Notes: generated by a model not told the origin, from the letters alone. Shown: positions 42,866-53,056, counted from the stretch's first letter. The stretch: 60,444 bases of DNA from Verrucomicrobiaceae bacterium (GCA_947507875.1 CANNQP010000026.1:1-60444), one strand, 5' to 3'. Numbers and translations are program-made.

Positions 42866-44671
42866 ATGCGACTGTTACTGATTATTTGCGCTGCCCTGAT
42901 GACGCTGCGATCAACGTCGGCTGGTCAGACGATCCCAAAACTCGTCTGGCAGCCGGTGCAGCACTATTTCATCCATATCAAGCCGGGAACAAAACCGATG
43001 CCGGTGGAAGGGACGCGCAGGCTAAATTCGTTTACTGCCTACACCCATCTGGGGACAGATTTTGGTTTCATGGGGCCGGCGGAGCATGACCTCGAATGGA
43101 AATCGGATGAGATTTGTGCCCATCTGGGGCAGGAGCCAGACGCATGGTCGGGGATGTGGCATAGCCTAGCGGGTCTGGCGCGTGAGCCGCTGAAGGCCAT
43201 GGACTTTACGGCCGTGTGGCCAAGTCTCATGGCACAAACACATCAGCCTCGTGTTTCTAGCCTGAGGGTGGATGTGCGTGGCCAGGGTAGGCTCAAGCTT
43301 GAGATTAAATCTGACACCCAAGAGACACTTTGGCAGGAGGTAGTGGTGATCAAACATGCGGAATGGAGGCCTGTGATATTGCCGCTCTCTCCAGTCACGC
43401 TTCGTCATGCGAAGCTACTCTCTTGGATCGCTGAACCTGGCTCGGAACTATGCATCGACGGCCTGATGCTCGGCGTGGAAATGCCAGACGTGCCTTGGGA
43501 TGAGCAGGTCTTGGCCATCAGCTATGCCAAGCTGGCTCGCTGCTACGATGCCAAGTCTGGTTTTGTCAAAGATCGTGCGCATTTGGAAGATGGTGCTTTT
43601 GAGTCGCTCGCTTCGACTGGACTTTTTGCTTTGGCGACAGCCGCTGTTTCGACGCCGCCTTTGGCGATGGTCAGCCAAAGCGAGGCCCGTCAGATCTTGC
43701 GCAAGATTCACAGTGCCGTGCAGCAGCTTGATCGCCCGATGGGCGTTTTGCCCCATTTTGTTCGGCGCACGGCCTCCGGGTATCGCATTCACCCAGGGAC
43801 AGAATACAGCACTGTGGACACGGCGATCTATTATCACAGCATGCTGCTCGGCGCTGAAATGACGGGGGATGAAGGACTGGGCCAGGAGGCTGCTTCAGCT
43901 TTGGATCAGATCGACTTTGAGCGCTTGCGACTGCCCGGTGGCGAGATCACGCATGGGATCAAGGAGGATGGCTGTACACTACTGGAACATGGCTGGAAAG
44001 ACTGGGGAGGAGAGACGGCGCTGGTCATGATGCTGCAAAACATCGTCAATGAGAACGCTCCGCGCCGCGGTATGGAAAGGCCAGGCCAGGCTTGGCAGGG
44101 AACGGGATTCATTCCTGAGATTCAGAGTTTGTTTTACCCCGACTTTGATCGTGATGAGCCAGACGCGCTCGATGGAGTGCGCTGGCGCACGGCACGTCGT
44201 TCGATGCTTTCTTCTCAACGGGACTATATTCAGCGCATGTGGCCGAGCAGCATGGCTGCGCGGCTAGGCATGTATGGCCTATCGGCAGGGGAGGGTTTGC
44301 ACGGAGATTCTTACCACGTTGGAGGTGTGTCCTTGCCAAATCAGGCTGTTTTGCACCCGCACTACATTCTTATGTCAGCACCCATGGCTGACCCAGCTGA
44401 GCTTTACGCACTGCTGGCTCGCATGGAGCGTGCGGGTTTTTTTCCGCCTTGGGGTATGGTGGAAACGACCTCAGTCACCGGTGCGAGTTACCTCCCGATG
44501 ATCGGTTCGTTGAATGCAGGCTTCGAGGCACTCGGGGCTTACCATCTTTTGGCCAAAAAGCGGGTCATTCCCAATATGATCTACGCGGCCAGCCAGCGAT
44601 CTCCGATGATACGCCGTGCTGCTGCGTTGTTTTATCCGGCATCGTCTTCAAAAGGGAATTCTAAGCCTTGA
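42866..44671 (+). CDS. Secreted (alpha/alpha)-barrel protein, glycoamylase-like
   Basis: 601 residues. Signal peptide MRLLLIICAALMTLRSTSA. Residues ~20-200 are strand-rich and may be a carbohydrate-binding-like domain (LRVDVRGQGRLKLEI). The C-terminal ~400 residues are helical with the pattern of glycoamylase-type barrels: YSTVDTAIYYHSMLLGA, then YGLSAGEGLHGDSY from Tyr470 and APMADPAELYALLARM-ERAGFFPPWGMVETT, which resembles the GLTASDGPxGY and MPFAPE segments of that family. The family call is tentative. It precedes a sulfatase gene by 69 bp on the same strand, which suits a role in degrading a sulfated or complex glycan. Confidence 0.65.
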   Translation: MRLLLIICAALMTLRSTSAGQTIPKLVWQPVQHYFIHIKPGTKPMPVEGTRRLNSFTAYTHLGTDFGFMGPAEHDLEWKSDEICAHLGQEPDAWSGMWHSLAGLAREPLKAMDFTAVWPSLMAQTHQPRVSSLRVDVRGQGRLKLEIKSDTQETLWQEVVVIKHAEWRPVILPLSPVTLRHAKLLSWIAEPGSELCIDGLMLGVEMPDVPWDEQVLAISYAKLARCYDAKSGFVKDRAHLEDGAFESLASTGLFALATAAVSTPPLAMVSQSEARQILRKIHSAVQQLDRPMGVLPHFVRRTASGYRIHPGTEYSTVDTAIYYHSMLLGAEMTGDEGLGQEAASALDQIDFERLRLPGGEITHGIKEDGCTLLEHGWKDWGGETALVMMLQNIVNENAPRRGMERPGQAWQGTGFIPEIQSLFYPDFDRDEPDALDGVRWRTARRSMLSSQRDYIQRMWPSSMAARLGMYGLSAGEGLHGDSYHVGGVSLPNQAVLHPHYILMSAPMADPAELYALLARMERAGFFPPWGMVETTSVTGASYLPMIGSLNAGFEALGAYHLLAKKRVIPNMIYAASQRSPMIRRAAALFYPASSSKGNSKP

Positions 44672-44740
44672 TGGGTAAAGGGATGGGGCTTTTTCCCTGC
44701 TAGTCTCAAATGAGGACGCACGTTTCTTTGGTCTCTGCTC

Positions 44741-46333
44741 ATGAAGTCCTGCCTTCCGCTGCTGTTGTTGTTTGTGTTCGCTGCTGTTCTTGGTCGAGCG
44801 ACATCGCCCAACGTTATTTTCATTCTGTGTGATGACTTGGGCAGCGGCGACGTGCGCCTTTTGAATCCTGAGGGTAAAATTGCGACACCCAACATGGATC
44901 GCATCGGACGCGAAGGCATGATTTTCACGGATGCACACACGCCATCCAGTGTTTGCACGCCCACGCGTTATGGCACGATGACGGGGCGCTACAGTTGGCG
45001 CACCAAGTTGCAAAGTGGCGTGCTTGGCGGACTGAGCCCGCGTTTGATTGAAAAAGATCGTCTCACGGTCGCAGCCATGCTAAAGCAGGTAGGCTATGAA
45101 ACGGCTGCCATTGGCAAATGGCATCTGGGCATGGACTGGGTGTTGAAGCCCGGGAAGTCCATCGCGGAGCTGAGCATCGAATCGCGTGAGCAAGCTTGGA
45201 GCGTGGATTTCACGCATCCTCATCGGAATGGCCCAAGGAGCGTTGGGTTCGACCATTACTTTGGTATCGCAGCCTCGCTCGATATGGTGCCCTATTGTTT
45301 TATTGAAGAAGATCGCGTGGCTGCGCAGCCCACGGAAGATCGCTCACTCATGATGGTGCATGGCAAAGCAGATCAAACTACACGTGTCGGTCCTGCAGCT
45401 CCAGGCTTCACGGGTTATGAGGTGCTTGGCACCTTCATGGACCGGTGCATTGCCTGGATTCAGGCAAAAGCTGGAGCTGCTCAATCAGGTAAGCCCTTTT
45501 TTCTCTACTTGCCGCTGGCTTCGCCACATACTCCGATCTTGCCGAATCCGGCTTGGCGGGGCAAGAGCGGCTTGAATGCCTATGCCGACTTTGTCATGGA
45601 AACAGATGCGGAAGTCGGACGTCTCTTGCGTGTGCTTGACGAGAAAAACCTCGCGCAGGATACGCTCATCATTTTCACCAGCGACAATGGGTGTTCTCCC
45701 AGTGCGAACTATCCAGAACTACTGGAAAAAGGGCACAATCCGAGCGGACGCTATCGGGGAACCAAAGCGGATCTTTACGAGGGGGGGCACCGTGTGCCCT
45801 TTCTCGTTCGCTGGCCTGCACGCGTACAGGGCGGTCAAACGAGTTCACACCTGATCTGCCTGACCGATTTCATGGCCACCATGGCGGAGATCACTGGGGC
45901 AGCGTTGCCTGCGGACGCGGCAGAGGACAGCTTTAGCTTTCTGCCAGCATTGCTAGGGCAGGCAGCGCACGGACCGCAGCGAGATGTTCTCGTCAGTCAC
46001 AGCATCGGTGGCTACTTCGCGATCCGCGAGGGGCCCTGGAAGCTTTGCCTCGCCCCAGGCAGCGGCGGCTGGAGTTCGCCCCGGCCAGGTAAGGAACCCA
46101 AGGGAGCACCCTCGATGCAGCTATTTCACTTGGATGATGATTTGGGCGAAACACGAAACCTTCAAGCCGAACATCCTGAGATCGTGGCCCGTCTGATGAA
46201 AAAAATGCAGACCCTTGTGGTTCGTGGACGAAGCACGCCTGGTCCGGATCAAAAGAATGCAGTGCCGGTGGATCTCTGGAAAAAGAAAACCCAAAAAGCG
46301 GGGCCGAAGGCCAAGGAGAGAAAGCCAAGCTAA
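44741..46333 (+). CDS. Sulfatase (formylglycine-dependent, arylsulfatase family S1)
   Basis: 530 residues. Signal peptide MKSCLPLLLLFVFAAVLGRA. SPNVIFILCDDLGSGD carries the metal-ligand pair Asp31-Asp32. Cys72 in SVCTPTRYGTMTGRY is the CxPxR site converted to formylglycine. Also visible are IGKWHLGM, the histidine of FLYLPLASPHTPILPN, and TSDNGCSP with the remaining calcium ligands. It hydrolyses sulfate esters outside the cytoplasm, probably from a glycan. The Lys/Pro-rich tail (about 505-530) is not part of the fold. A sulfatase-maturing enzyme is not encoded in this window. Confidence 0.95.
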   Translation: MKSCLPLLLLFVFAAVLGRATSPNVIFILCDDLGSGDVRLLNPEGKIATPNMDRIGREGMIFTDAHTPSSVCTPTRYGTMTGRYSWRTKLQSGVLGGLSPRLIEKDRLTVAAMLKQVGYETAAIGKWHLGMDWVLKPGKSIAELSIESREQAWSVDFTHPHRNGPRSVGFDHYFGIAASLDMVPYCFIEEDRVAAQPTEDRSLMMVHGKADQTTRVGPAAPGFTGYEVLGTFMDRCIAWIQAKAGAAQSGKPFFLYLPLASPHTPILPNPAWRGKSGLNAYADFVMETDAEVGRLLRVLDEKNLAQDTLIIFTSDNGCSPSANYPELLEKGHNPSGRYRGTKADLYEGGHRVPFLVRWPARVQGGQTSSHLICLTDFMATMAEITGAALPADAAEDSFSFLPALLGQAAHGPQRDVLVSHSIGGYFAIREGPWKLCLAPGSGGWSSPRPGKEPKGAPSMQLFHLDDDLGETRNLQAEHPEIVARLMKKMQTLVVRGRSTPGPDQKNAVPVDLWKKKTQKAGPKAKERKPS

Positions 46334-46432
46334 GCTGATCCCCTGATGCACGTGGTATTTCCTAGTCAGAAAGTCATGCCCAGTCGAAATATCGTTGCTT
46401 GAAGGAAAGCCTGGCCCCGCGAACATGACACC

Positions 46433-48568
46433 ATGCCTGCTGAAGGACCTGCCAACCGATTTTCTGATATCCATTTCATCAACCGCGAGCTTAGCTGGCT
46501 TGACTTCAATGAAAGGGTCCTGGAGGAAGCTGCACGTGCTGATTTGCCGCCCCTTGAACGTGTGAAGTTTGTGGCAATCACGGCATCGAATCTCGATGAG
46601 TTTTTCATGGTTCGTGTGGGTGCTTTGCAGTTCTTGCGTGAGCAGGGACGCCGTGCCCGTGACCTCAGTGGCCTGACCCCGAGCCAGCTGTGGGATCAAA
46701 TCAGTGATCGGGCTTCGGCCTTCATCACGCGGCAGCATCAGCTGCTGAATCACGAATTGCTGCCTCTGCTACGTGAACATGGCATCCGCCGTTTGATGCC
46801 TCAGGAATTGACACACGCCCAGCGCAGTTATTTGGAAGATCACTTCACGGAACACATCTTTCCGGTGCTTTCCCCCATCGCGATCGAGGACACCCTGCCT
46901 TCGATCCCCGCGCTGCAAATCAATGTGCTCTGTTCAGTTGGAGCGAAAGAGGACAATGGCAGTACCATACAGCGGTTGGTTCTCATCACTTTGCCCTCGA
47001 GTCTGCCGCGCCACATTCCAGTGCCAGATGCCGAAGGCGGTGCCCTCCATGCCTATGTGAATGTCGAGGATGTGCTGTCGATGTTTGTTCAGCAGTATTT
47101 TCCTTCAGAGGTCGTCACGGCCACTGCGCGTTTCCGCATCAGTCGAAACTCGGACATCGCTGCTGATGATGAAAATGTCAGCGATCTGGTCAGCGAAATG
47201 GAAGGCATTCTGGATAAGCGACTGCAAAGCCCCGCCATTCGCTTGGAGATTCAGGATGGAGCACGGCGGGATCTCGTTGCTGCGGTGAAATCCATGTGTG
47301 AGGCAAGCAAGGCTCTGGTCTTCACCATTCCAGGTGAGCTTGATCTCACGGCTTATTTTGCCATCGCGGCCTTGCCTGGGTATGATCCGCTCAAGGTGGA
47401 TGCATGGCAAAGTCATACCCCACCGCAGATCGAGCCTGGCGATAGCATGTTTGAGGTGATTAAGCGTGGGGACCTTTTGCTACACCATCCTTACGAGAGC
47501 TTTGAGCCTGTCGCACGGCTCATCGAAGAAGCGGCCTCTGACCCGGATGTGATCGCGATCAAGCAGATCCTTTATCGCACTGCCAAGAACAGTCGCATCG
47601 TGGCTGCCTTGATCAGAGCGGCTGAGGCAGGGAAGCAGGTGACAGTGCTAGTGGAATTGAAGGCCCGCTTTGATGAAGCTCGCAATTTGGATCGTGCCAA
47701 TGATCTATTGAATGCAGGCGCGCAGATCATTTATGGGGTGCGTGGTTTGAAGACCCACGCCAAGGTTTGTCTGATCATGCGGCGAGAGTCAGGGCGGCTG
47801 GTGAGGTACATGCACTTTGGCACAGGAAACTACAATGAAGCGACTTCTAAGCTCTACACGGATGTGAGTTATCTGACCTGTCGTGCTGATTATGGCAGCG
47901 ATGCCAGCGCGTTTTTCAACACTGTCACAGGCCGTTCACGCTTTGTGCATTTTCAAAAGTTGAGCATGGCCCCTTATGGCCTGAGAGAGCGCTTGCTGGA
48001 CATGATCAAGAGTGAAACGGAGCGTGCTCGCCAGGGAGAAACGGCAGAGATCATGCTGAAAATGAACTCGCTGGAAGATCGGGAAATGATGGAAGCTCTC
48101 TATGAGGCTTCTCAGTCGGGGGTGAAGATCCGGTTAAACATTCGCGGCATCTGCTGTCTGCGCCCAGGCGTCAAAGGCTTGAGTGAAAACATCAGCGTCG
48201 TGAGTATCATCGACCGTTATCTGGAGCACGCGCGCATTTATGCCTTTCGCCGGGGAGGAAGGCCTGTGGTGTTCATTTCCAGTGCAGATTTCATGAATCG
48301 CAATCTTTCGAAGCGAGTCGAGTTGCTCATTCCCGTGGAGGATAAAGAAGCTCGCAAGCGGCTCTTGCACATTTTGGAAACGCACTTCACCGACAATGCT
48401 CGTGCTCGTGTTTTGCGCAGCGACGGCACTTGGCAGTTACCTGTACTCTCCACGAAAAAAACCAAACTTAAGCGCTCTCAGGAGGTCTTTGCCCGTGAAG
48501 CTGCTCGCCGCAGTAAGCAGCGTGGACAATCTCCAGATGTTCTGGTGCCGCACATGCCCAAGTCTTAA
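46433..48568 (+). CDS. ppk: Polyphosphate kinase 1
   Basis: 711 residues. It polymerises inorganic polyphosphate from ATP. The N-terminal FINRELSWLDFNERVLEEA and FVAITASNLDEFFMVRVG are invariant in the family. The phosphorylated histidine sits in GLKTHAKVCLIMRRESG and the second essential histidine in DRYLEHARIYAF; FGTGNYNEATSKLYTD and IRGICCLRPGVKGLSENI are also conserved. Domains N, H, C1 and C2 are all present at the usual length (~690). The C-terminal ~30 residues are basic (KTKLKRSQEVFAREAARRSK). It converges with the PQQ-propeller gene. Confidence 0.97.
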   Translation: MPAEGPANRFSDIHFINRELSWLDFNERVLEEAARADLPPLERVKFVAITASNLDEFFMVRVGALQFLREQGRRARDLSGLTPSQLWDQISDRASAFITRQHQLLNHELLPLLREHGIRRLMPQELTHAQRSYLEDHFTEHIFPVLSPIAIEDTLPSIPALQINVLCSVGAKEDNGSTIQRLVLITLPSSLPRHIPVPDAEGGALHAYVNVEDVLSMFVQQYFPSEVVTATARFRISRNSDIAADDENVSDLVSEMEGILDKRLQSPAIRLEIQDGARRDLVAAVKSMCEASKALVFTIPGELDLTAYFAIAALPGYDPLKVDAWQSHTPPQIEPGDSMFEVIKRGDLLLHHPYESFEPVARLIEEAASDPDVIAIKQILYRTAKNSRIVAALIRAAEAGKQVTVLVELKARFDEARNLDRANDLLNAGAQIIYGVRGLKTHAKVCLIMRRESGRLVRYMHFGTGNYNEATSKLYTDVSYLTCRADYGSDASAFFNTVTGRSRFVHFQKLSMAPYGLRERLLDMIKSETERARQGETAEIMLKMNSLEDREMMEALYEASQSGVKIRLNIRGICCLRPGVKGLSENISVVSIIDRYLEHARIYAFRRGGRPVVFISSADFMNRNLSKRVELLIPVEDKEARKRLLHILETHFTDNARARVLRSDGTWQLPVLSTKKTKLKRSQEVFAREAARRSKQRGQSPDVLVPHMPKS

Positions 48569-48600
48569 GGCGTAGCACATTTCGCGCGGTGATGAAGTCA

Positions 48601-50151
48601 CTACGGGCTAAGAGCTAGTTCATAACAAACAGCTTCCCGATCATTGCGAACCAGAAGGTAGCGGCCCGCAAGCACGGGATGATTCCATGTCTTGCTCGAT
48701 AAGGCAGCGATCTTCCCAAACTCCTTGAAGCCCGAGGGATGAGCTGCGCAGAGATGCAGATACCCGTCTTCATTCTGCACCAGCACCAGATCCCCACAGA
48801 GCAAGGTCTGACCTGAGCCAAATCGCCCTTCTTTCCAGAGACGTTCTCCAGTCGCTGCCTCCATGCAGGAAAGGCGACCGTCATCCAGGCCATAAAAGTG
48901 ACCCTGGTGATAGGCTGGGCTGTTGAATTGGGTCTTCATCTTCATGCTTGTCCAGATCGTATCGAGGGTGATTGTTCCATCCGCTTGGGCTTCCACCTTC
49001 AGAAGCTGGCATCCCATTCCATATCCTGCTGAAAGGAAAATGCGGTCAGGGGCGATGGCGACTGGTTGGCTGGCCTTGGGCCACTTTTCCACGCCCCAAG
49101 CATGCTCGGTCAGCAGCTTGCCAGTGATTGGATCATGAACTGCCAGCGAGCGGGCCGCATTGTTGAGGATCAGGGATCGGCCGACAAGGGTCGTGAGCAA
49201 AGGTGATGCGTAGCTGGATTCATCGTCACCCACTTGCCATCGCAGCTTGCCAGTCTTTCGATCAAACGCAAGCAGGCTAGACCCACGTGTGCTACCGGGT
49301 GTCACCACGACGCAATCTCCCACGACCAGTGGCGACGCGCTGACCCCCCACTCGAGGTTTGCTGATCTCACACTTTCTAAAACGGCCACCCGCCAGATCG
49401 TTTTTCCCGAGGCTGCGTCTAAACAATGCAGAATCCCTGTGGCTCCATACGCATAAACATGGCTACCCATGACGGTTGGAGTGGATCTTGGTCCTTCGCC
49501 ACCTTGCCACTGAGTGAAATGAGCTTTCTCTGCGTGAGTCCATACCTTAGCTCCAGTCAGTAGGTCGTAGCAGCTCACGAGTTCTTCTTCTCCCCGCTGC
49601 TCTTGGGTGTAGGTCAGGCCATCAACCACCGCAAAAGCAGACCAGCCTGCACCCACTGGCTGTCGCCAGAGTTCCTTCGGAGGCTGCGCTAGCCAGTCGC
49701 TAGAAAGACGCACTGCAGGCGCATGCCCATCACGTGAAGGGCCGAAAAATTGCGGCACATTTGCTGCCGCTGCTAGGCGCGGATCAGAGGGCGCAGCACG
49801 TTCATGGGTTGAGAGAGAGGGGGACGTCGAGGGCAGGGTGGAGCTTGCCCATCGCCAAGCTAGTTTGGGCAAGCCACGGCCATCGACCACGCCATCCACC
49901 CGCAACGTCAATTTGGCGAAAATGAGGATCCATCCTAAACCAACTAATCCTATGATTTTGCTTTGACCGCTGAATCGACGGGAAACAAAGAACCATATCA
50001 GCAAGATCAGGGCGATGAGGAGGGTTAGGCCCATGACCAGCCAGCCCTTGAGATTCCTCTCCAAGTCAGGCTGAAGCCCTGCGAAAGCAAGAGCACCCAC
50101 CCACAGCAGAAGAACAACGCACGGAAAAAGCGGAAAGCGACGAGGGCCCAT
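48601..50151 (-). CDS. Membrane-anchored PQQ-type beta-propeller protein
   Basis: 516 residues. Three N-terminal transmembrane helices (about 11-26, 37-55 and 66-81) precede a long soluble domain of PQQ/BamB-like propeller blades, each with a strand and a Trp-containing A-x-x-G-x-x-x-W turn: LLTGAKVWTHAEKAHF, DAASGKTIWRVAVLES, DRKTGKLRWQVGDDES and EAATGERLWKEGRFGS. Such PQQ-binding-like WD40 proteins are common in Planctomycetota and Verrucomicrobiota and most lack a bound cofactor. The soluble domain is probably periplasmic. Function unknown; a protein-interaction or substrate-binding role is likely. Confidence 0.88.
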   Translation of the reverse strand: MGPRRFPLFPCVVLLLWVGALAFAGLQPDLERNLKGWLVMGLTLLIALILLIWFFVSRRFSGQSKIIGLVGLGWILIFAKLTLRVDGVVDGRGLPKLAWRWASSTLPSTSPSLSTHERAAPSDPRLAAAANVPQFFGPSRDGHAPAVRLSSDWLAQPPKELWRQPVGAGWSAFAVVDGLTYTQEQRGEEELVSCYDLLTGAKVWTHAEKAHFTQWQGGEGPRSTPTVMGSHVYAYGATGILHCLDAASGKTIWRVAVLESVRSANLEWGVSASPLVVGDCVVVTPGSTRGSSLLAFDRKTGKLRWQVGDDESSYASPLLTTLVGRSLILNNAARSLAVHDPITGKLLTEHAWGVEKWPKASQPVAIAPDRIFLSAGYGMGCQLLKVEAQADGTITLDTIWTSMKMKTQFNSPAYHQGHFYGLDDGRLSCMEAATGERLWKEGRFGSGQTLLCGDLVLVQNEDGYLHLCAAHPSGFKEFGKIAALSSKTWNHPVLAGRYLLVRNDREAVCYELALSP

Positions 50152-50571
50152 GTTTTCACACTAAAGCGAAGGCGAGAAAAAGCCATGGGAAGTCTAGGTG
50201 CCACATGAGTGACCCTGTTGAGGTGAAAGGTCAGGCATCGGCAGATCGAAAGCGAAGGGTGCCTAGGTAATCGTCAACGTGATGATAGCGAGGCTTTGTC
50301 GCGATCGGATCGCTGCGAATGCAAGGGAATCACAAAAACAAGCTGGCTCGGGGGCGGTAAAAGGCTGAACGAATCACTCGGGCTAGCGGGTGGCTAGCCT
50401 TTGGGATTTCTCGCGGTTGCCTTGTGCCAGAAAATGCGATCCCACTAGAGATTTCCCCTGCTTTCTCTTGTCACGAGAAATGCGGTAGCCTATGAAGAAA
50501 TTACACGTGCGTTGATCCCTTTTACCCTTCGCAAGGGTGATTCCTTTCCTCTCTTCATCCTTTTCTGCATC
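50152..50571. other. Intergenic region upstream of lptD
   Basis: 420 bp between divergent genes. Apart from a sigma-70-like promoter near the lptD side (annotated separately) and a small hairpin TTTCTC/GAGAAA overlapping its -35 box, I see no gene or RNA. An in-frame TTG at 50512 would extend lptD upstream but spoils the signal peptide. Confidence 0.5.
50468..50496 (+). promoter_or_regulatory. Sigma-70-like promoter of lptD
   Basis: TTGTCA (50468-50473, five of six with TTGACA), a 17-base spacer and TATGAA (50491-50496, four of six with TATAAT). It lies 75 bases before the lptD ATG and faces it. The inverted repeat TTTCTC...GAGAAA straddles the -35 element. Confidence 0.5.
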
Positions 50572-53043
50572 ATGTTTTTCTACCGACTGTTTGCGGCCAT
50601 CATGCTTATCAGCATGCTTTCCTTGTCAGAGGCGAGGGGGCAAGCTCAAGCTCTTTTAGAATCCTTAACCAGTGATCTAAACATCGAGGGCTTAGAAACC
50701 AGTTATGATCCTACCACTGGCTTGGCTTTGGCGAAAGGTGATGTCCGCATCAGCTACACTGATGTTGAAATCCGCTGTGGGCAGGCGAGCTACAATGCGA
50801 CTACGGGAGAGGTCATTGCTCGTGATCAGGTCATTATTTGGAAAGCAGGTGTTACCTACAAAGGCGACAACATCATCTACAACTCAAGCACTGGAGAGAT
50901 TACAGGTGATGCTGTGCGTAGCTCTCAAGCGATGGAGTATGGCAGTCTTTTTTTTCAAACGGACCGCTTTGAGACGGAAACAAAGCTCTCGAAGGTTGTC
51001 CAGGGCGGTGAAACCTACATCACGACTCACGATTCCGAGAAGCCTAACTTTCGACTGCGTGCGCGTGGGATTAAAGTCGAGCCGGGAGATAAAGTTACCC
51101 TGAAGAGCGTCACGGTTTTGGCTGGAGAAACGCCAGTGTTTTATCTGCCTTTCATATCACAACCGCTGGGGGAAGAAGCTGGCTATCGCTTCAACCTAGG
51201 CCAGCAAAGTCGCTGGGGTGCCTTCATGCTGAATACCTACACGGTTACTCATGGCGAGCACACACGCGCAAGATACAACTTTGATCTCAGGTCAGCGCGT
51301 GGTGTTGGAGTCGGAGCAGACTTTCAGTCCCTGCGTCATCGCAACAACTGGCAGAATTTCTCAGGTCTGAAATTCTATTTCATGCGGGACTCTGCGCCTG
51401 ACAAAAATCAGACCTCAGAAATACGGCGTCATGTCCCAGACAATCGCTACCGAGTTAATTTGCAGCACCGCATCTATCTGCCTGGCCCAGAGAAAAGCAC
51501 ATGGTATCTTGATTTTGATATCAACAAGATCAGCGATACGCATTTCTATGAAGACTTCTTCTTCAACGATTTTCGTGATACTCCAGCGCCGGATAACCAG
51601 GTTTCTCTTGTCAAAAACGATCCTGCTTATCTCGCGACCTTGATGGCACGATTTCAGGCCAATGATTTTTACCGTGCTGGTGAAAAATTACCTGAACTGT
51701 CGATTGATTGGACTCGACGTCCTCTAGGAAACCAAGGGATCTACCATCAGGGAACACTTTCGGCTGGTTACCTGCGAGAGCAGGGAGCCTACTTTGAGGA
51801 TGAAGAATTGAATCAATTCAATCAGGACGTTTTGGCTACCGCCGAAATTGGTTTGTCAGGCGGCACACCTAGTCTTGAGCAGCAAGGACAACTGCGTTCA
51901 TTCTTGGGTCTAAACCCAGCTGCGGTTCTGGGAGCTAACGATTATAGTCAAGCTCGTCGATTGGCGCGTCGTGGCGTGGGTTTTGCCGAGTTCGCACGTT
52001 TTCACACCTATCAAGAACTCCTGTATCCGAAGACTCTATTTGGGTGGTTGAATCTTGTTCCCCGTCTAGGCCTCGGGTTAACGCAATACTCAGGCATTCA
52101 AGGCTTCTCCAATGGACTTCCAAATACGCGTGATTTTCAAAGTGACAGCAAGTTCCTTTTTCATGCAGGCTTGGATGCATCCTTTAAGCTCGTTAAAACC
52201 TGGAGTGATATCGATAGTGAAACTTTGGGACTCGATGGACTCAAGCATGTCGTGCAACCCTATGTAAATGTGTCTTATTTGGATGCGAGTCGACCTGAAG
52301 ATTTCCCTTCCATCGATCGGCTTTCCAGGACGACGCGCATTCGCCCCATAGATCTCTCTCTCTATTCGGCAGTGGATGATCTTCGCTCCTGGAACATCAC
52401 CCGAGTCGGCTTGAAAAACTTCTTTCAGACCAGGCGTGATTATGCCTCCGAAAACAATGGTCGCATTCTCTCGGCGAATGACTCTCCCACTCAGACTTAC
52501 ACTTTTGCAGGGATGAATACCTATCTGGATCTGATCGGCAACGATCCCGAGTTTGACCGCAATATCTCAAATCTTTACAACGAGATCTTCTTCAAACCTG
52601 TACCTTGGATTAATCTCTGGATGGACATGCAATTGCCCATCACAGGCGATAATGGCAATTTCAGCGAGTTTAACCAAGGCATTACTTTTATGCCGGCGAG
52701 CACGATGTCTCTGACCATGGGCCATCAATACATCAGCAACAGCCCCTTCTTCCAAGATTCGAATCTATTCTTTGCAAGAACTTACGCGCGGCTCAATGAC
52801 AGCTGGGGATTCTCCATGTACCATGTTTATGAGATGGATGACAGCACCATGGAGTTTCAAAGTTACAGTGTGACTCGTGATCTGACGAGCTGGGTTGCCT
52901 CCATCGGTGCCATGCAGCGTGACAACCGCAATGGCCAAACGGAGTTCGGCATTTTGTTCTCTCTGACACTCAAAGATCTGCCTGGCGTGACCATTCCACT
53001 GGATATCGATCCCAACCCCTCGGGACGAGGTGGGAGCCAGTGA
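50572..53043 (+). CDS. lptD: LPS-assembly protein LptD homologue
   Basis: 823 residues from the ATG at 50572, which starts a clean signal peptide (MFFYRLFAAIMLISMLSLSEA). Residues ~30-190 form an OstA/LptA-like jellyroll with DPTTGLALAKGDVRISY and ATTGEVIARDQVIIWKAG repeats. The rest is an aromatic-rich beta-barrel with alternating strands (e.g. GVGVGADFQSLRHRNNWQNF) and the C-terminal LptD region. LptD with LptE inserts LPS into the outer-membrane outer leaflet; its presence argues for an LPS-bearing outer membrane. It lacks recognisable disulfide-forming Cys pairs. It converges with glnD (13-bp gap). Confidence 0.88.
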   Translation: MFFYRLFAAIMLISMLSLSEARGQAQALLESLTSDLNIEGLETSYDPTTGLALAKGDVRISYTDVEIRCGQASYNATTGEVIARDQVIIWKAGVTYKGDNIIYNSSTGEITGDAVRSSQAMEYGSLFFQTDRFETETKLSKVVQGGETYITTHDSEKPNFRLRARGIKVEPGDKVTLKSVTVLAGETPVFYLPFISQPLGEEAGYRFNLGQQSRWGAFMLNTYTVTHGEHTRARYNFDLRSARGVGVGADFQSLRHRNNWQNFSGLKFYFMRDSAPDKNQTSEIRRHVPDNRYRVNLQHRIYLPGPEKSTWYLDFDINKISDTHFYEDFFFNDFRDTPAPDNQVSLVKNDPAYLATLMARFQANDFYRAGEKLPELSIDWTRRPLGNQGIYHQGTLSAGYLREQGAYFEDEELNQFNQDVLATAEIGLSGGTPSLEQQGQLRSFLGLNPAAVLGANDYSQARRLARRGVGFAEFARFHTYQELLYPKTLFGWLNLVPRLGLGLTQYSGIQGFSNGLPNTRDFQSDSKFLFHAGLDASFKLVKTWSDIDSETLGLDGLKHVVQPYVNVSYLDASRPEDFPSIDRLSRTTRIRPIDLSLYSAVDDLRSWNITRVGLKNFFQTRRDYASENNGRILSANDSPTQTYTFAGMNTYLDLIGNDPEFDRNISNLYNEIFFKPVPWINLWMDMQLPITGDNGNFSEFNQGITFMPASTMSLTMGHQYISNSPFFQDSNLFFARTYARLNDSWGFSMYHVYEMDDSTMEFQSYSVTRDLTSWVASIGAMQRDNRNGQTEFGILFSLTLKDLPGVTIPLDIDPNPSGRGGSQ

Positions 53044-53056
53044 GTTCTCTTGAAAG

